64,000 nucleotides of DNA from Paraburkholderia xenovorans LB400 (GTDB lineage: Bacteria > Pseudomonadota > Gammaproteobacteria > Burkholderiales > Burkholderiaceae): the NCBI RefSeq assembly GCF_000013645.1, contig NC_007952.1, forward strand, positions 1,364,001 through 1,428,000. Direction: 5' to 3'. Of the stretch, positions 25,589 through 34,278 are shown one piece after another. A model generated the notes under the pieces. The model did not search any database and was not told the origin of the DNA. It worked only from the letters and a program-made list of their open reading frames with translations. The position numbers and the translations under genes are program-made. Each line of letters opens with the position of its first letter. Within the stretch, counting starts at the first letter, position 1.

Positions 25589-26466
25589 GCGGCTGCCCGC
25601 ACGCCGCGACCCGTGGCCTTGCGGGCGCCCGGCGTGGCCGCGTTGGTGGCATCGACCGCGGCAACCAGTGCGTCGATGCGCGCCAGTTGCGCGCGGTTGT
25701 CGTGATCCCACGGATGGAAGCCAGGCCGGAAAAAGCTCAGCCATTCACCGGCGATGCGCGGAAATACGCCGTGGCGTGGACCGTACAGATACTTCACGAC
25801 GCGCCACATGCCGCGCAGATGGCCACCGCGTTTGCGGTCGGCGATCATCAGCCGCACGTGGTAGTCGAACACGATCAGCCAGAACGTCACGGTGGTGGCG
25901 AGCATGGTGCCCGTGCGCAGCAGATACCGGCCGAGCCCGGGCTTGAGCACGGCGTTCCACACGTCGTATGAAACGGACTTATGCTCGGTTTCTTCGAGCG
26001 CATGCCAGGTCCACATCTGCGTATAGCCCTCAACCGATCCGCCGATGCGTGTCGCGTCCTGCAACAGCAGCCCCGCCAGCATCGCCGTGTAATGTTCGAG
26101 GCAGACGGTCACCGCGAGCTGATACGAATGCGGCAGGATCTTGCGGCCGAAGTTCAGAATCGCCCAAAGCCGTTTGTCCAGCTTATGCGCCGGCAAGCCC
26201 GCTTGCTGCAGCAGATCGTTGTATTCCACATGCTCGCGCGTATGCATGGCTTCCTGGCCGATGAAGCCGAGCACCTGCTTCTTCAGCACGGGGTCGTCGA
26301 TCTGGTCGCGGTAGTGGCGCACGCTATCCATGAAGAAACGCTCGCCGGCCGGGAACAGCAGCGAAAGCGCATTGAAGAAGTGTGTCACATGTGAGCCTTG
26401 CACGTGCCAATCGCAGGCACGTTCCTGCGGCAGGTTGAAACGGAGGTCGCGGCGAACCGGCATCAT
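25585..26466 (-). CDS. Metal-dependent hydrolase (PF10118 type)
   Basis: The 293-residue cytoplasmic protein has the conserved diiron-like pattern of this family: GERFFMDSVRHY, FIGQEAMHTREHVEYN and WHALEETEHKSVSYDVW, each supplying Glu and His ligands. It begins MMPVRRDLRFNL after AAGGAG, so 26466 is preferred over the much longer frame. It overlaps the next gene (alpha/beta hydrolase) by 4 bp, and the SDR gene lies about 90 bp upstream. The family is predicted rather than biochemically defined; it often accompanies Baeyer-Villiger monooxygenases. Confidence 0.82.
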   Translation of the reverse strand: MMPVRRDLRFNLPQERACDWHVQGSHVTHFFNALSLLFPAGERFFMDSVRHYRDQIDDPVLKKQVLGFIGQEAMHTREHVEYNDLLQQAGLPAHKLDKRLWAILNFGRKILPHSYQLAVTVCLEHYTAMLAGLLLQDATRIGGSVEGYTQMWTWHALEETEHKSVSYDVWNAVLKPGLGRYLLRTGTMLATTVTFWLIVFDYHVRLMIADRKRGGHLRGMWRVVKYLYGPRHGVFPRIAGEWLSFFRPGFHPWDHDNRAQLARIDALVAAVDATNAATPGARKATGRGVRAAA

Positions 26467-26558
26467 GGCCTTGCTCCTTGAGATGCTTGATGTGTTGCTG
26501 GGTGTTCGGGTCGAATGACGTGCAGGGCGCTGCGTGCTGCTGTCTGAGGGCCTGCGTT

Positions 26559-27467
26559 TCACGCGCGCCTGCCGTCCACCTGCGCGGCGCGTCGCGCGCG
26601 TTTCTCCGCGATGCGTTTCATCCGGCGCGTTTGCATCACCACCAGTGCCTGATAGGCCGCCGGCAATGTGCGCGCCAGCCAGTCCGCGGCCCGCGCATCG
26701 CGCCCGATCAGCACGCGCCGTTTGTTTCTGCGCACGCCGTCGAGAATCACGCGCGCCGCTTCGTCGGCGGTGGTGATGAAGAACTTCTCGAAGTCGTCCT
26801 TGCCTTGCTGTTCGGTTTCCAGCATGAAGCCGACCATATTCGACGCGATACGGCTCGATTGCGCGATGCCCGTGCGAATGCCGCCCGGATGCACGCAGGT
26901 CGCCGAAACGCCGCACTTCATCAAATCGAGTTCCTGGCGCAGGGCCTCGGTAAAGCCGCGCACCGCGAACTTGGTGGCGTTATAGCCGCTCATGCCCGGC
27001 TGCGAGAACAACCCGAACACGCTCGACGTATTGACGATATGACCCGCGCCGGACGCCTTGAGATACGGCAGAAACGCCTTCGTGCCGTGCACCACGCCCC
27101 AGAAGTTGATGCCGACGATCCATTCCAGATCGGCGTAGTCCATGCCTTCGATGGTGCTCGACAGCGCGACCCCCGCGTTGTTGAACACCAGGTTGACGCG
27201 CTGATGCTGCGCGGCGGTTTCGGCGGCCCAGTCGAACATGGCGGCACGGTCCGCGACATCGAGCACGCGCGTGGTGATGCGCAGCGGCGAGCCGACGATC
27301 TGCGGTGCCGCGGCCTGCGCAAGCTGCGCGGTTTCAGCAAGGCTCGCGGCATTGCGGTCGGCGAGCGCGAGGTGGCAGCCTTCGCGCGCCAGCTGAATCG
27401 CGAGCGAACGGCCCATGCCCGAGCCTGCGCCGGTGATCGCGGCCACTCTGTCGGTAAAGTTCTTCAT
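26559..27467 (-). CDS. Short-chain dehydrogenase/reductase
   Basis: The 302-residue SDR has the classical cofactor motif TGAGSGMG at 12-19, NNAG at 96-99, S149, and the catalytic Y162 and K166 in YNATK. The C-terminal extension of about 50 residues is basic. It lies in an operon after the Baeyer-Villiger monooxygenase and before the metal-dependent hydrolase. It may oxidise an alcohol to the ketone used by the monooxygenase, or act on a product. The ATG at 27467 was preferred over one at 27482, since GAGAG lies at usual spacing; the evidence between them is slight. Confidence 0.85.
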   Translation of the reverse strand: MKNFTDRVAAITGAGSGMGRSLAIQLAREGCHLALADRNAASLAETAQLAQAAAPQIVGSPLRITTRVLDVADRAAMFDWAAETAAQHQRVNLVFNNAGVALSSTIEGMDYADLEWIVGINFWGVVHGTKAFLPYLKASGAGHIVNTSSVFGLFSQPGMSGYNATKFAVRGFTEALRQELDLMKCGVSATCVHPGGIRTGIAQSSRIASNMVGFMLETEQQGKDDFEKFFITTADEAARVILDGVRRNKRRVLIGRDARAADWLARTLPAAYQALVVMQTRRMKRIAEKRARRAAQVDGRRA

Positions 27468-27542
27468 TGGCTTGTCTCTCATTCCATGCAGGATTGATGC
27501 TGTCCTCTCTGAACCGCGCCTTGTCGTTATCCTTATGTCCTC

Positions 27543-29138
27543 TCAGGTCGCTTCGGCCGACGCCGTTGCGCTGCCGTGAGCATGCACGGGTTGCGGCGGC
27601 ACCATCGGCGCGCTTGCCGGCTGCGGCGCGGGCGAATATGCCAGGTAATCGCCCATGCTGAACGTGCTGGTGGCCTGGCGGAATTTGTAGGCGAATCCCG
27701 GCCACAGCGTGGTGTTCCTGCCGGTTTTCGGATCGAGATACCAGCTCTTGCAGCCGCCCGTCGACCAGATCGCGCGGCCGAGTTTCTGCTGGATCTGCTC
27801 GTTGTAGGCGCGCTCGACTTGCGGCCGCACTTCGATCGCATCGGCGCGTTCCGCATTCATCGTCTTCAGTGCGCGCAGAATGTATTCGACCTGCGACTCG
27901 ATCATGAACACCATCGAGTTATGGCCGAGACCGGTATTCGGTCCGACGATCATGAAGAAGTTCGGATAACCAGGTAATGTGGTACCGAGGTACGCATGCG
28001 CGCCGTCGCGCCACGTATCGACGATATCGACACCGCCGCGCCCGCGCACCACGCCGCGCGGAAACGGGTCGGCTACCTGAAAGCCGGTGCCGAAGATCAG
28101 GCAGTCGGCCGGGTGGCGCGCGCCGTCGGTGGTGATGACCGCGTCTTCCTCGATACGGGCAATGGCGGTGGTCGTCACCGAAACATTCGGGCGCGACAGC
28201 GCGGGGAAGTAGTCGTTCGAAATCAGAATGCGCTTGCAGCCCATCGTATAGTTGGGCGTGAGTTTGGCGCGCAATAGCGGATCGCGCACCTGGCGTCGCA
28301 GATGTCTCTCAGCGACTTTCTGCGCCGTCTTCATTAGCGAAGGATGAATCGCAAAGCCGAATGCGCGCGATTCGAGCATGCAGTAAAGCGCCGAGCGCAT
28401 GATCTTCTGCGTGACCGGCAGGTGCGTGAACAGCCATTGTTCGAGCGGCTTCACGCGGCGGTCGGCCTTGGGCATGATCCACGGCGGCGTGCGCTGGAAC
28501 AGGTCGAGATGCGCGACGCGCGGCGCGATCTGCGGGACGAACTGGATCGCGCTCGCGCCGGTGCCGATCACGGCGACGCGTTTGCCTTGCAGCGAATAGC
28601 CGTGGTCCCAGTGCTGCGAGTGAAACGCTTTGCCCTTGAAGTTTTCGATGCCGGGAATGGTCGGCATGGCCGCGCGCGACAGGCCGCCCATGCCCGAGAT
28701 CAGCACGCGCGCCGACCACTGCTGGCCATTCGTGAAGCTCAGTTGCCAGCGGTGGCGCGTCTCGTCGTAGATCGCGCTCGCGAGTTCATGGCCGAAACGC
28801 AGATGCCGCTGAACGCCGAAGCGTTGCGTGCAGTCCTCCAGGTAAGCGCGGATTTCCGGCTGGCGCGCGAACATGCGGGTCCAGCGCGGATTCGGGGCGA
28901 AGGAGAAGGAATAGACGTGCGATTGGACGTCGCAGGCACAGCCGGGGTAATGGTTGTCGCGCCACGTGCCGCCCACGGAATCGGCTTTTTCAGCAACGAT
29001 GAAATCGCCGATACCGGCCTGGCGCAGGCGGATCGCCATACCGAGGCCGGCAAAGCCGGACCCGATGATGGCGATGTCGGTTTCGACGGGCGCGGACGTG
29101 CCGGGCGCCGCGGTGTCGTGGGGCATGCGTGCGTTCAT
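27543..29138 (-). CDS. Flavin-dependent Baeyer-Villiger monooxygenase
   Basis: The 531-residue enzyme has an FAD Rossmann motif GSGFAG at 26-31, the fingerprint FxGxxxHxxxW at F167-W177 (FKGKAFHSQHW), and the NADPH motif GTGASA at 192-197. These three define type I Baeyer-Villiger monooxygenases, which insert oxygen next to a ketone. The C-terminus is Pro/Ala-rich. It is the first gene of a four-gene operon with an SDR, a metal-dependent hydrolase and an epoxide-hydrolase-like protein; together they could degrade a hydrophobic alcohol or ketone. A perfect dyad lies upstream at 29170-29191, and a MerR gene precedes it. Confidence 0.9.
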   Translation of the reverse strand: MNARMPHDTAAPGTSAPVETDIAIIGSGFAGLGMAIRLRQAGIGDFIVAEKADSVGGTWRDNHYPGCACDVQSHVYSFSFAPNPRWTRMFARQPEIRAYLEDCTQRFGVQRHLRFGHELASAIYDETRHRWQLSFTNGQQWSARVLISGMGGLSRAAMPTIPGIENFKGKAFHSQHWDHGYSLQGKRVAVIGTGASAIQFVPQIAPRVAHLDLFQRTPPWIMPKADRRVKPLEQWLFTHLPVTQKIMRSALYCMLESRAFGFAIHPSLMKTAQKVAERHLRRQVRDPLLRAKLTPNYTMGCKRILISNDYFPALSRPNVSVTTTAIARIEEDAVITTDGARHPADCLIFGTGFQVADPFPRGVVRGRGGVDIVDTWRDGAHAYLGTTLPGYPNFFMIVGPNTGLGHNSMVFMIESQVEYILRALKTMNAERADAIEVRPQVERAYNEQIQQKLGRAIWSTGGCKSWYLDPKTGRNTTLWPGFAYKFRQATSTFSMGDYLAYSPAPQPASAPMVPPQPVHAHGSATASAEAT

Positions 29139-29169
29139 CCGATCCGTCTCCTTTATTTACGCTATTAAC

Positions 29170-29191
29170 TGTTACATTGGTTGATGTAACA
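29170..29191. promoter_or_regulatory. Operator-like dyad upstream of the monooxygenase operon
   Basis: TGTTACAT-N6-ATGTAACA is a perfect 8-bp inverted repeat, AT-rich against its surroundings. It lies about 30 bp upstream of the monooxygenase start. The neighbouring MerR-type regulator is the natural candidate to bind it. Confidence 0.65.
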
Positions 29192-29365
29192 ATAGAGGCG
29201 AGTAACGGATGACGCAAGGAGGCGGTTAGACGCGCCCCTCTAGGACCGGATGCACGCTGCGATTGACTTTGCGGCCAGCGCCGCGACTTCCCGGTTTTTA
29301 AAAAGGCGTACCACCGCATAAGCACGAACGCCCGCCGGGACCGCGCGCCGGAACGTGGCGCGGCG

Positions 29366-30259
29366 TTACTTCTTCGTTCTGTCTTTCTTCTTCGAACCGG
29401 TCGTGCTCTCGGCGGGATGCCCGAGTTGCTTTGCCATGATGGCCGCGACGCGGTCGCCGAGATAATCGCCGGACGCTTCTTCGAGCGCGCGGTTCATTTC
29501 GCTTTCCACCAGCACCATTGCCAGCGGCCGTACGCGCCAGATGGCGTCGACCAGGGCGGGCACGTCGGCGGGCGGCGGCAGTGCGTCGGCGTCGTAGCGG
29601 TCCAGTTGGCGGACCACCAGATCGACCAGTGCTTTGGCAACCGCATTGAAATGCGGCCTCGCAATGCCCACGGCGTCGAGCAGGTCGGCAAGCGGAATGC
29701 CTTCCTTCGCCATCGTGGCGCCGGCAGCGAGCGCCGTCGGACTGCCTGACACGAAGGAGAGACCGTCGCGTTCCAGCAGGCCGAGATCGACCGCCTTGCC
29801 GAGCGCGCTTGGCGAGGCCTTGTCGCCGAACATTTGCAGCAACTCGATCAGCGAGTATTTTTTGGGCCGCTCGCGCGACCAGCGGCCGCCGATTGCCGTT
29901 TCCAGTCCGAGGGTGGCGCGCAGATCGTGGCCTTCGTCGACGGCCATGATCAGGTCCTGGATGTTGGCGAGCGTATAGCCGCGAGCGAGCAGATGGTTGA
30001 TCAGCTTCAGACGCGACACGTGCGTGTCGTCGTACACGCCGACGCGGCCGCGCTTTTCCGGCGGCGCGAGCAGCCCCCGGTCCTGATAGGCGCGCACGTT
30101 GCGCACGGTGGTGTTGGTCACGCGCGCCAGTTCGTCGACGGTGTATTCGTTGCGCGGTGTGGCGCCGGCCGGAGCGCGGGAATCGGCGGAATCGGCGGAA
30201 TCGGCGGAATCGGCGGAATCGGCGGGCAGCGGCGGGACAGGAGGCGGCGTGTTGGGCAT
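29366..30259 (-). CDS. MerR-family transcriptional regulator
   Basis: The 297-residue protein has a MerR winged helix at about 37-105: YTVDELARVTNTTVRNVRAYQDRGLL followed by GVYDDTHVSRLKLI (both abbreviated families of conserved residues). The effector part of about 180 residues has no cysteine cluster, so it is unlikely to sense metals. The N-terminus holds five Ala-Asp-Ser triplets encoded by a 9-bp repeat. The protein ends in a Lys-rich tail. It lies upstream of and in the same direction as the monooxygenase operon and probably controls it. An alternative start after the triplet repeat would also give a full domain. Confidence 0.85.
   Translation of the reverse strand: MPNTPPPVPPLPADSADSADSADSADSRAPAGATPRNEYTVDELARVTNTTVRNVRAYQDRGLLAPPEKRGRVGVYDDTHVSRLKLINHLLARGYTLANIQDLIMAVDEGHDLRATLGLETAIGGRWSRERPKKYSLIELLQMFGDKASPSALGKAVDLGLLERDGLSFVSGSPTALAAGATMAKEGIPLADLLDAVGIARPHFNAVAKALVDLVVRQLDRYDADALPPPADVPALVDAIWRVRPLAMVLVESEMNRALEEASGDYLGDRVAAIMAKQLGHPAESTTGSKKKDRTKK
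30181..30225. repeat. Five perfect copies of a 9-bp repeat inside the MerR gene
   Basis: The unit AATCGGCGG is repeated five times without change and encodes Ala-Asp-Ser triplets on the minus strand. A change in copy number keeps the frame and only alters the length of the N-terminal linker. Confidence 0.95.
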
Positions 30260-30348
30260 GCGCGGATTTTACCGCGGCGGCGCGCGCGCCTGCCAGCGCG
30301 CTCGCATTCAGCCGTGGCAGACGTGGCGTGTCGGGCGCCTCGGGCGCT

Positions 30349-30951
30349 TCAGACGCTTCGGGCGCGTTCCGGTGCAACGTCGTCCGGCGGGATCGAGTCA
30401 CCTTTGCCGAGTGTGCGTTGCATCAACGTCGTATCGAGCCAGCGGCCGTGTTTGAAGCCTACGGCCTTCAACGTGCCCGTCAATTCGAAACCCAACTGCG
30501 TATGCAGCGACAGCGAACCGCCGCTGCCGCCGTCGGCGATCACGGCGACCATCTGGCGCCACGGTCCGGTTTCGCAGCGCTCGATCAGCGCCTGAAGCAA
30601 TACGCGCCCCAGGCCTCGGCCGCGATAGGCGTCGTTCACATAGATCGAATCTTCGATGGTGTTGCGATACGCGGCGCGCGGCCGGTAAGGCGTCGCGTAG
30701 CAATAACCGGCGACTTCGCCATCGACCTGCGCCACCATGTACGGCAGCCCGTAGCTGCGCACCGATGCGAGCCGCGCGCGCAGGTCGTCGACGGAAGGCG
30801 GGACTTCCTCGAACGAGGCGACGCCGGTCAGCACGTGGTGCGCGTAGATTGCCTGAATCGCGGGGAGATCGGCTTCGGTGGCGTCGCGGATCAGCGGGGC
30901 GGTTGCATTCGCCGGGTCCGGGGCGGAGGGCGCGGGGCGGGTGGTGCTCAT
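30349..30951 (-). CDS. GNAT N-acetyltransferase, phosphinothricin-acetyltransferase-like
   Basis: The 200-residue acetyltransferase has the features of the Pat/Bar group: IRDATEADLPAIQAIYAHHV at the start, YCYATPYRPRAAYRNTIEDSIYV in the middle (quoted in part) and the acetyl-CoA loop RGRGLGRVLLQAL. It would acetylate an amino group of a small molecule in the cytoplasm. The start at 30951 follows AGGAAC at good spacing. The gene lies between the MerR gene and a small secreted protein gene, all on the minus strand, without tight coupling. Confidence 0.88.
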   Translation of the reverse strand: MSTTRPAPSAPDPANATAPLIRDATEADLPAIQAIYAHHVLTGVASFEEVPPSVDDLRARLASVRSYGLPYMVAQVDGEVAGYCYATPYRPRAAYRNTIEDSIYVNDAYRGRGLGRVLLQALIERCETGPWRQMVAVIADGGSGGSLSLHTQLGFELTGTLKAVGFKHGRWLDTTLMQRTLGKGDSIPPDDVAPERARSV

Positions 30952-31108
30952 ACGTGTTCCTGTCGTGGCGATAAGTCTGCGGATACGTTTTACTATGCCC
31001 GCCGTGCGCGCGAATTTGAAGCGGGTCAAAAATCGCTGTGACGTATGGCCGGTATCGGCGCACTTACCGGCCGATGGCATCATGCGCGCACGCTCAACGT
31101 TGCGGCAC

Positions 31109-31390
31109 TCAGTTATGCGAGTACGTGTCCGGCTGCGTCACCTGTCCGCGATGATGCCGGCGATGCTTCGCCTTATGTTTCGGGCTGGTTTTCGACGCTG
31201 GCGCGTGCTGTTCGGCAGGCGCCGCAGCGGCCGGCTCCTGAGCCTGCGCGTGAGGTGCGGGCGCGGGCCGCGTATTACCGGACGGCAGCGTGCTCTGGCC
31301 TTCACCGAAACGGAAAGTTTGCGACGTCTGGGCGTACGCGCCGACAGACACTGTCAAGGCGGCGAGCGCCAGGCAAATTGAAAACTTCAT
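31109..31390 (-). CDS. Small secreted Lys/His-rich protein
   Basis: The 93-residue protein has a signal peptide (MKFSICLALAALTVSVGAYA) and a mature part of about 73 residues with no cysteine. The mature part goes from a Gly/Ser stretch to an Ala/Pro-rich linker and ends in a basic tail with KHKAKHRRHHRG. The tail could bind nucleic acid, metal or a polyanion, but no family was recognised. AGGAGG lies 4 bases before the ATG, which fixes the start. It stands alone between the acetyltransferase and the dipeptidase genes. Confidence 0.75.
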   Translation of the reverse strand: MKFSICLALAALTVSVGAYAQTSQTFRFGEGQSTLPSGNTRPAPAPHAQAQEPAAAAPAEQHAPASKTSPKHKAKHRRHHRGQVTQPDTYSHN

Positions 31391-31446
31391 GGGTCCTCCT
31401 TCTGAACGAGCCGGTGAGGATACCTGTTTTCCTGTCGGCCGATCGA

Positions 31447-32010
31447 TCACATCAGCCGCAGCGGTCCGCTTGCGTTGTTGTCGATCAGCGGCAATGCGTG
31501 CGAACCGGGCAACTCGTAGTGCCACCATTCGCTTTTGATGTGCGTGAAGCCCGCGCCATGCATCACGCCCAGCAACAACATGCGATTGCGCTGCACATCT
31601 GCTCGCAGACCGGGATGAAAGTGCTCCGATTCGATCGTCATGGCGTCGAAGCCGGTGCCCATGTCGAGTTCCTCGCCGTGCGCGTCGAGCAGTGTCAGGT
31701 CGAGCGCCGTTCCACGACTATGGTTCGAGCCGCGTTTCAGATCCGCCACGTAAGTCGGGTCGGGCAGAAAATCCCACAGCACCTGCTGCGCTTGCGGCGG
31801 CCGGTACGCGTCGAAAATGCGCAGCGTCGTGCCGATCTGTCGCGCCAGTTCCACCGCGCGGCGCAACGCCACCTCCGCCGGTTCGAGCAGAAGACAATGC
31901 GCGGCCCGGTAGATCGGTTTGCCGGTGAGATTGCGCGCCGTGGCATAGACGAGGTCGATGTCGACGCCGTGCGTGGCGTGTGTGATCTCGATGAGTCGAT
32001 GGTCGGTCAT
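31447..32010 (-). CDS. ddpX: D-alanyl-D-alanine dipeptidase (VanX/DdpX family)
   Basis: The 187-residue zinc peptidase shows the M15D signature SxHxxGxAxD (SNHSRGTALD, H97 and D104) and the second half EWWHYE with E161 and H164. R70 in DAYRPP is the family arginine. VanX and DdpX split D-Ala-D-Ala; in non-pathogens the enzyme recycles cell-wall dipeptides. No signal peptide is present, so it acts in the cytoplasm. It is directly followed upstream by an RpiR-type regulator gene on the same strand, 32 bp away, which probably controls it. The symbol is given by family resemblance. Confidence 0.88.
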   Translation of the reverse strand: MTDHRLIEITHATHGVDIDLVYATARNLTGKPIYRAAHCLLLEPAEVALRRAVELARQIGTTLRIFDAYRPPQAQQVLWDFLPDPTYVADLKRGSNHSRGTALDLTLLDAHGEELDMGTGFDAMTIESEHFHPGLRADVQRNRMLLLGVMHGAGFTHIKSEWWHYELPGSHALPLIDNNASGPLRLM

Positions 32011-32042
32011 GTGACGAAGAGGAACGAAGAGAGAGGAGTGCG

Positions 32043-32939
32043 TCAGAGGTCGTCGAACTGATCGAATTCGCTTTGCAGTTCGCGGTTGCGGGCCACGCGA
32101 TCGTCGAGATCCGTCCCGAGCTTTTCGACGATCGCCGAAATCAGCAGATTGAAGAGACAGGTGAGCGGCGCGAGCGAATCCCAGAACTGGCCGACGTCGG
32201 TCTTGACCTGCAGCAGATCGCCGTCGAATTCGCGCGCCCACGGACAATAAATATCGGTGATGAGCGCAAAGGGCAGGCCGCGGCGCGTGGCGGCCTCGCA
32301 ATAGCGGCGTGCGACCTTCGAATAGGCGCGCGTGTCGGTGACGATCAGATACGGCGCTTCGAATCCCGAGTTCAGCGAATCGACGTACGAGCCCGACATG
32401 CCGTCCGAATAGAACACGCGCGGGCGGATGTATTCGAGGTAGCTGTAGAACGCGTTGCTGATGCCGCGCGTGGACTGAATGCCGAGAATGTAGACGGCAT
32501 CCGCGTTGGCGATGCGCTCGGCCACGCGCGCGAATGCCGGCGATTGCGCGAGCTGGTAGACATGCTGGATCGCACCGAGCTCGAGTTCGAGCGAACGGGC
32601 CAGCGCGGGGTTGGGCGCTGCGGGCGAACCTGCATCCGGCGCGGCTTCGTCGTGCTGGCCGGCGCTGCGGCGGAACGCGTCGAGCCGGTCGGTGATCAGC
32701 CAGGGGCGCTCCTGCGTGCCGCGCAACTCGCGCTTCAGGTCGTCGAGATTCTGATAGCCGATGCTGCGCAGGAACCGGCCGACCGAAATGCCGCTCGTGC
32801 CCGTTTGCTGTGCGATCTGATCGGCGGTTTCGAGGCCGAGCCGGTCGAGGTTGGCCAGCATATAGCTGGCGACGCGCTTGGAGGTGGGCGTGAGTTCGGC
32901 AAAGCGGGCTTCGACGGTTTGAGCAAAAGCGGTCGGCAT
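32043..32939 (-). CDS. MurR/RpiR-family regulator with SIS domain
   Basis: The 298-residue protein has an N-terminal RpiR helix-turn-helix (about 1-78, with ETADQIAQQTGTSGISVGRF) and a C-terminal sugar isomerase domain (about 125-270, with VYILGIQSTRGIS and LIVTDTRAYSKVA). Such regulators bind a phosphorylated sugar or amino sugar. A segment of low complexity links the domains. It lies directly before the D-Ala-D-Ala dipeptidase gene, 32 bp apart, in one likely operon, so a cell-wall recycling signal is plausible. The start is the first ATG of the domain. Confidence 0.9.
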   Translation of the reverse strand: MPTAFAQTVEARFAELTPTSKRVASYMLANLDRLGLETADQIAQQTGTSGISVGRFLRSIGYQNLDDLKRELRGTQERPWLITDRLDAFRRSAGQHDEAAPDAGSPAAPNPALARSLELELGAIQHVYQLAQSPAFARVAERIANADAVYILGIQSTRGISNAFYSYLEYIRPRVFYSDGMSGSYVDSLNSGFEAPYLIVTDTRAYSKVARRYCEAATRRGLPFALITDIYCPWAREFDGDLLQVKTDVGQFWDSLAPLTCLFNLLISAIVEKLGTDLDDRVARNRELQSEFDQFDDL

Positions 32940-33061
32940 CGTAGTCGCGGGCGGGCAGTGGTTGGTCGATCATCGGGATGATGACATATTCAACCGGCCG
33001 CCCGCGCCGCGAGCGTGTGAAAGATGGCTGAAGCGCGTGCGTGCCGCGCGCAGCGCGCGCG

Positions 33062-33949
33062 TCAGGCAGCCGGCCGCGCCGGCGCCGCACGGGAAAAGCG
33101 CCGTGCGCCCGCCACGCAGGCCACGACCACGACGGTGACGAGAATCATCGCGGGCGGCACCTGTTCGTGCAGGAGCAGCCCGGCGAGCAGCAGGCCGAAG
33201 AACGGCTGCAGCAACTGCAACTGCCCGACGCCCGCAATGCCGCCGAGCGCGAGGCCGCGATACCAGAACACGAAACCGATCAGCATGCTGAAGAGCGACA
33301 CATAGGCGAGGCCCCAGAGCGCCGCGTGACTGACACCGTCAAACGAGGCGGGCCGTGCCCACACGGCGAGCGGAAGCATGAGCGGCAGCGACAGCACGAG
33401 CGCCCACGAAATCACCTGCCAGCCGCCGAGGTGGCGCGACAGGCGCGCGCCTTCGGCATAGCCCAGCCCGCATGCGACGATGGCGGCCAGCATCAGCGCG
33501 TCGCCAACCGGCGATGCGTCGAGCTCGTGACGCAAGGCGAAAGCCACCACCGCGCCGCTGCCGAGCGCCGAGAACAGCCAGAACGCCGGCTGCGGACGCT
33601 CGCCGCCGCGCAGCACGCCGAAGATCGCCGTGGCGAGCGGCAGGAGGCCGACGAACACCACGGCGTGCGCCGAGCTCACGTGCCGCAGCGCCAGCGCCGT
33701 CAGGAGCGGAAAGCCGACCACCACGCCGAGTGCGACCACGACGAGCGGAATCAGGTCGCGGCGCGCGGGGCGCGCCTGGCGGAACACGAGCAGCAGCAAC
33801 AGGCCGAGCGTGCCGGCAATAGTCGCGCGGGCCACCGTCAGGAATAGCGGGTCGAGGCCGCCCACGGCAATGCGCGTGGCCGGCAGCGAGCCGCTGAAAA
33901 TCAACACCCCTATGAGGCCGCTCAGCCAGCCGTTGGTTGTCTTGTCCAT
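33062..33949 (-). CDS. EamA/DMT-family transporter
   Basis: The 295-residue inner-membrane protein has ten hydrophobic segments in two EamA repeats; the second contains AYVSLFSMLIGFVFWYRGL and LLQPFFGLLLAGLLLHE. Members export amino acids or other metabolites. The preferred start (MDKTTNGWLSGL) gives the usual family length; a frame to 34084 adds 45 unrelated residues. A GC-poor stretch with TGGACAGT and ACCGTCCA lies upstream and could be an operator, but no MocR or GntR regulator gene is adjacent. Confidence 0.85.
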   Translation of the reverse strand: MDKTTNGWLSGLIGVLIFSGSLPATRIAVGGLDPLFLTVARATIAGTLGLLLLLVFRQARPARRDLIPLVVVALGVVVGFPLLTALALRHVSSAHAVVFVGLLPLATAIFGVLRGGERPQPAFWLFSALGSGAVVAFALRHELDASPVGDALMLAAIVACGLGYAEGARLSRHLGGWQVISWALVLSLPLMLPLAVWARPASFDGVSHAALWGLAYVSLFSMLIGFVFWYRGLALGGIAGVGQLQLLQPFFGLLLAGLLLHEQVPPAMILVTVVVVACVAGARRFSRAAPARPAA

Positions 33950-34278
33950 GCGGGAGAGTCCATGCGTGAGGAGAGAGCGCATAGCATCGGCTATCCGGCC
34001 GTGGACAGTAAGGTACGGATCGGTGCAAACCGTCCAAACTGTATCGAGGAATGGAGCGGTACAGCGCGTTACGCGGCTGCCCATTGCCGCTGCGGGATCA
34101 CAACGCAGCGTGCATATCGGTCAGCGGTTCCGGGCAACGCAGTGCCAATCGCGGATAGCGGCGCGACACCGCCGTGGCAACCGGCACGATATCCATCACC
34201 GCCGGGCCGCGTCATGAACGTCTATCATGAACTTGTGGGTTCAAGGGATTGGGTCGAGCACGTGATGAGGAGACGAAC

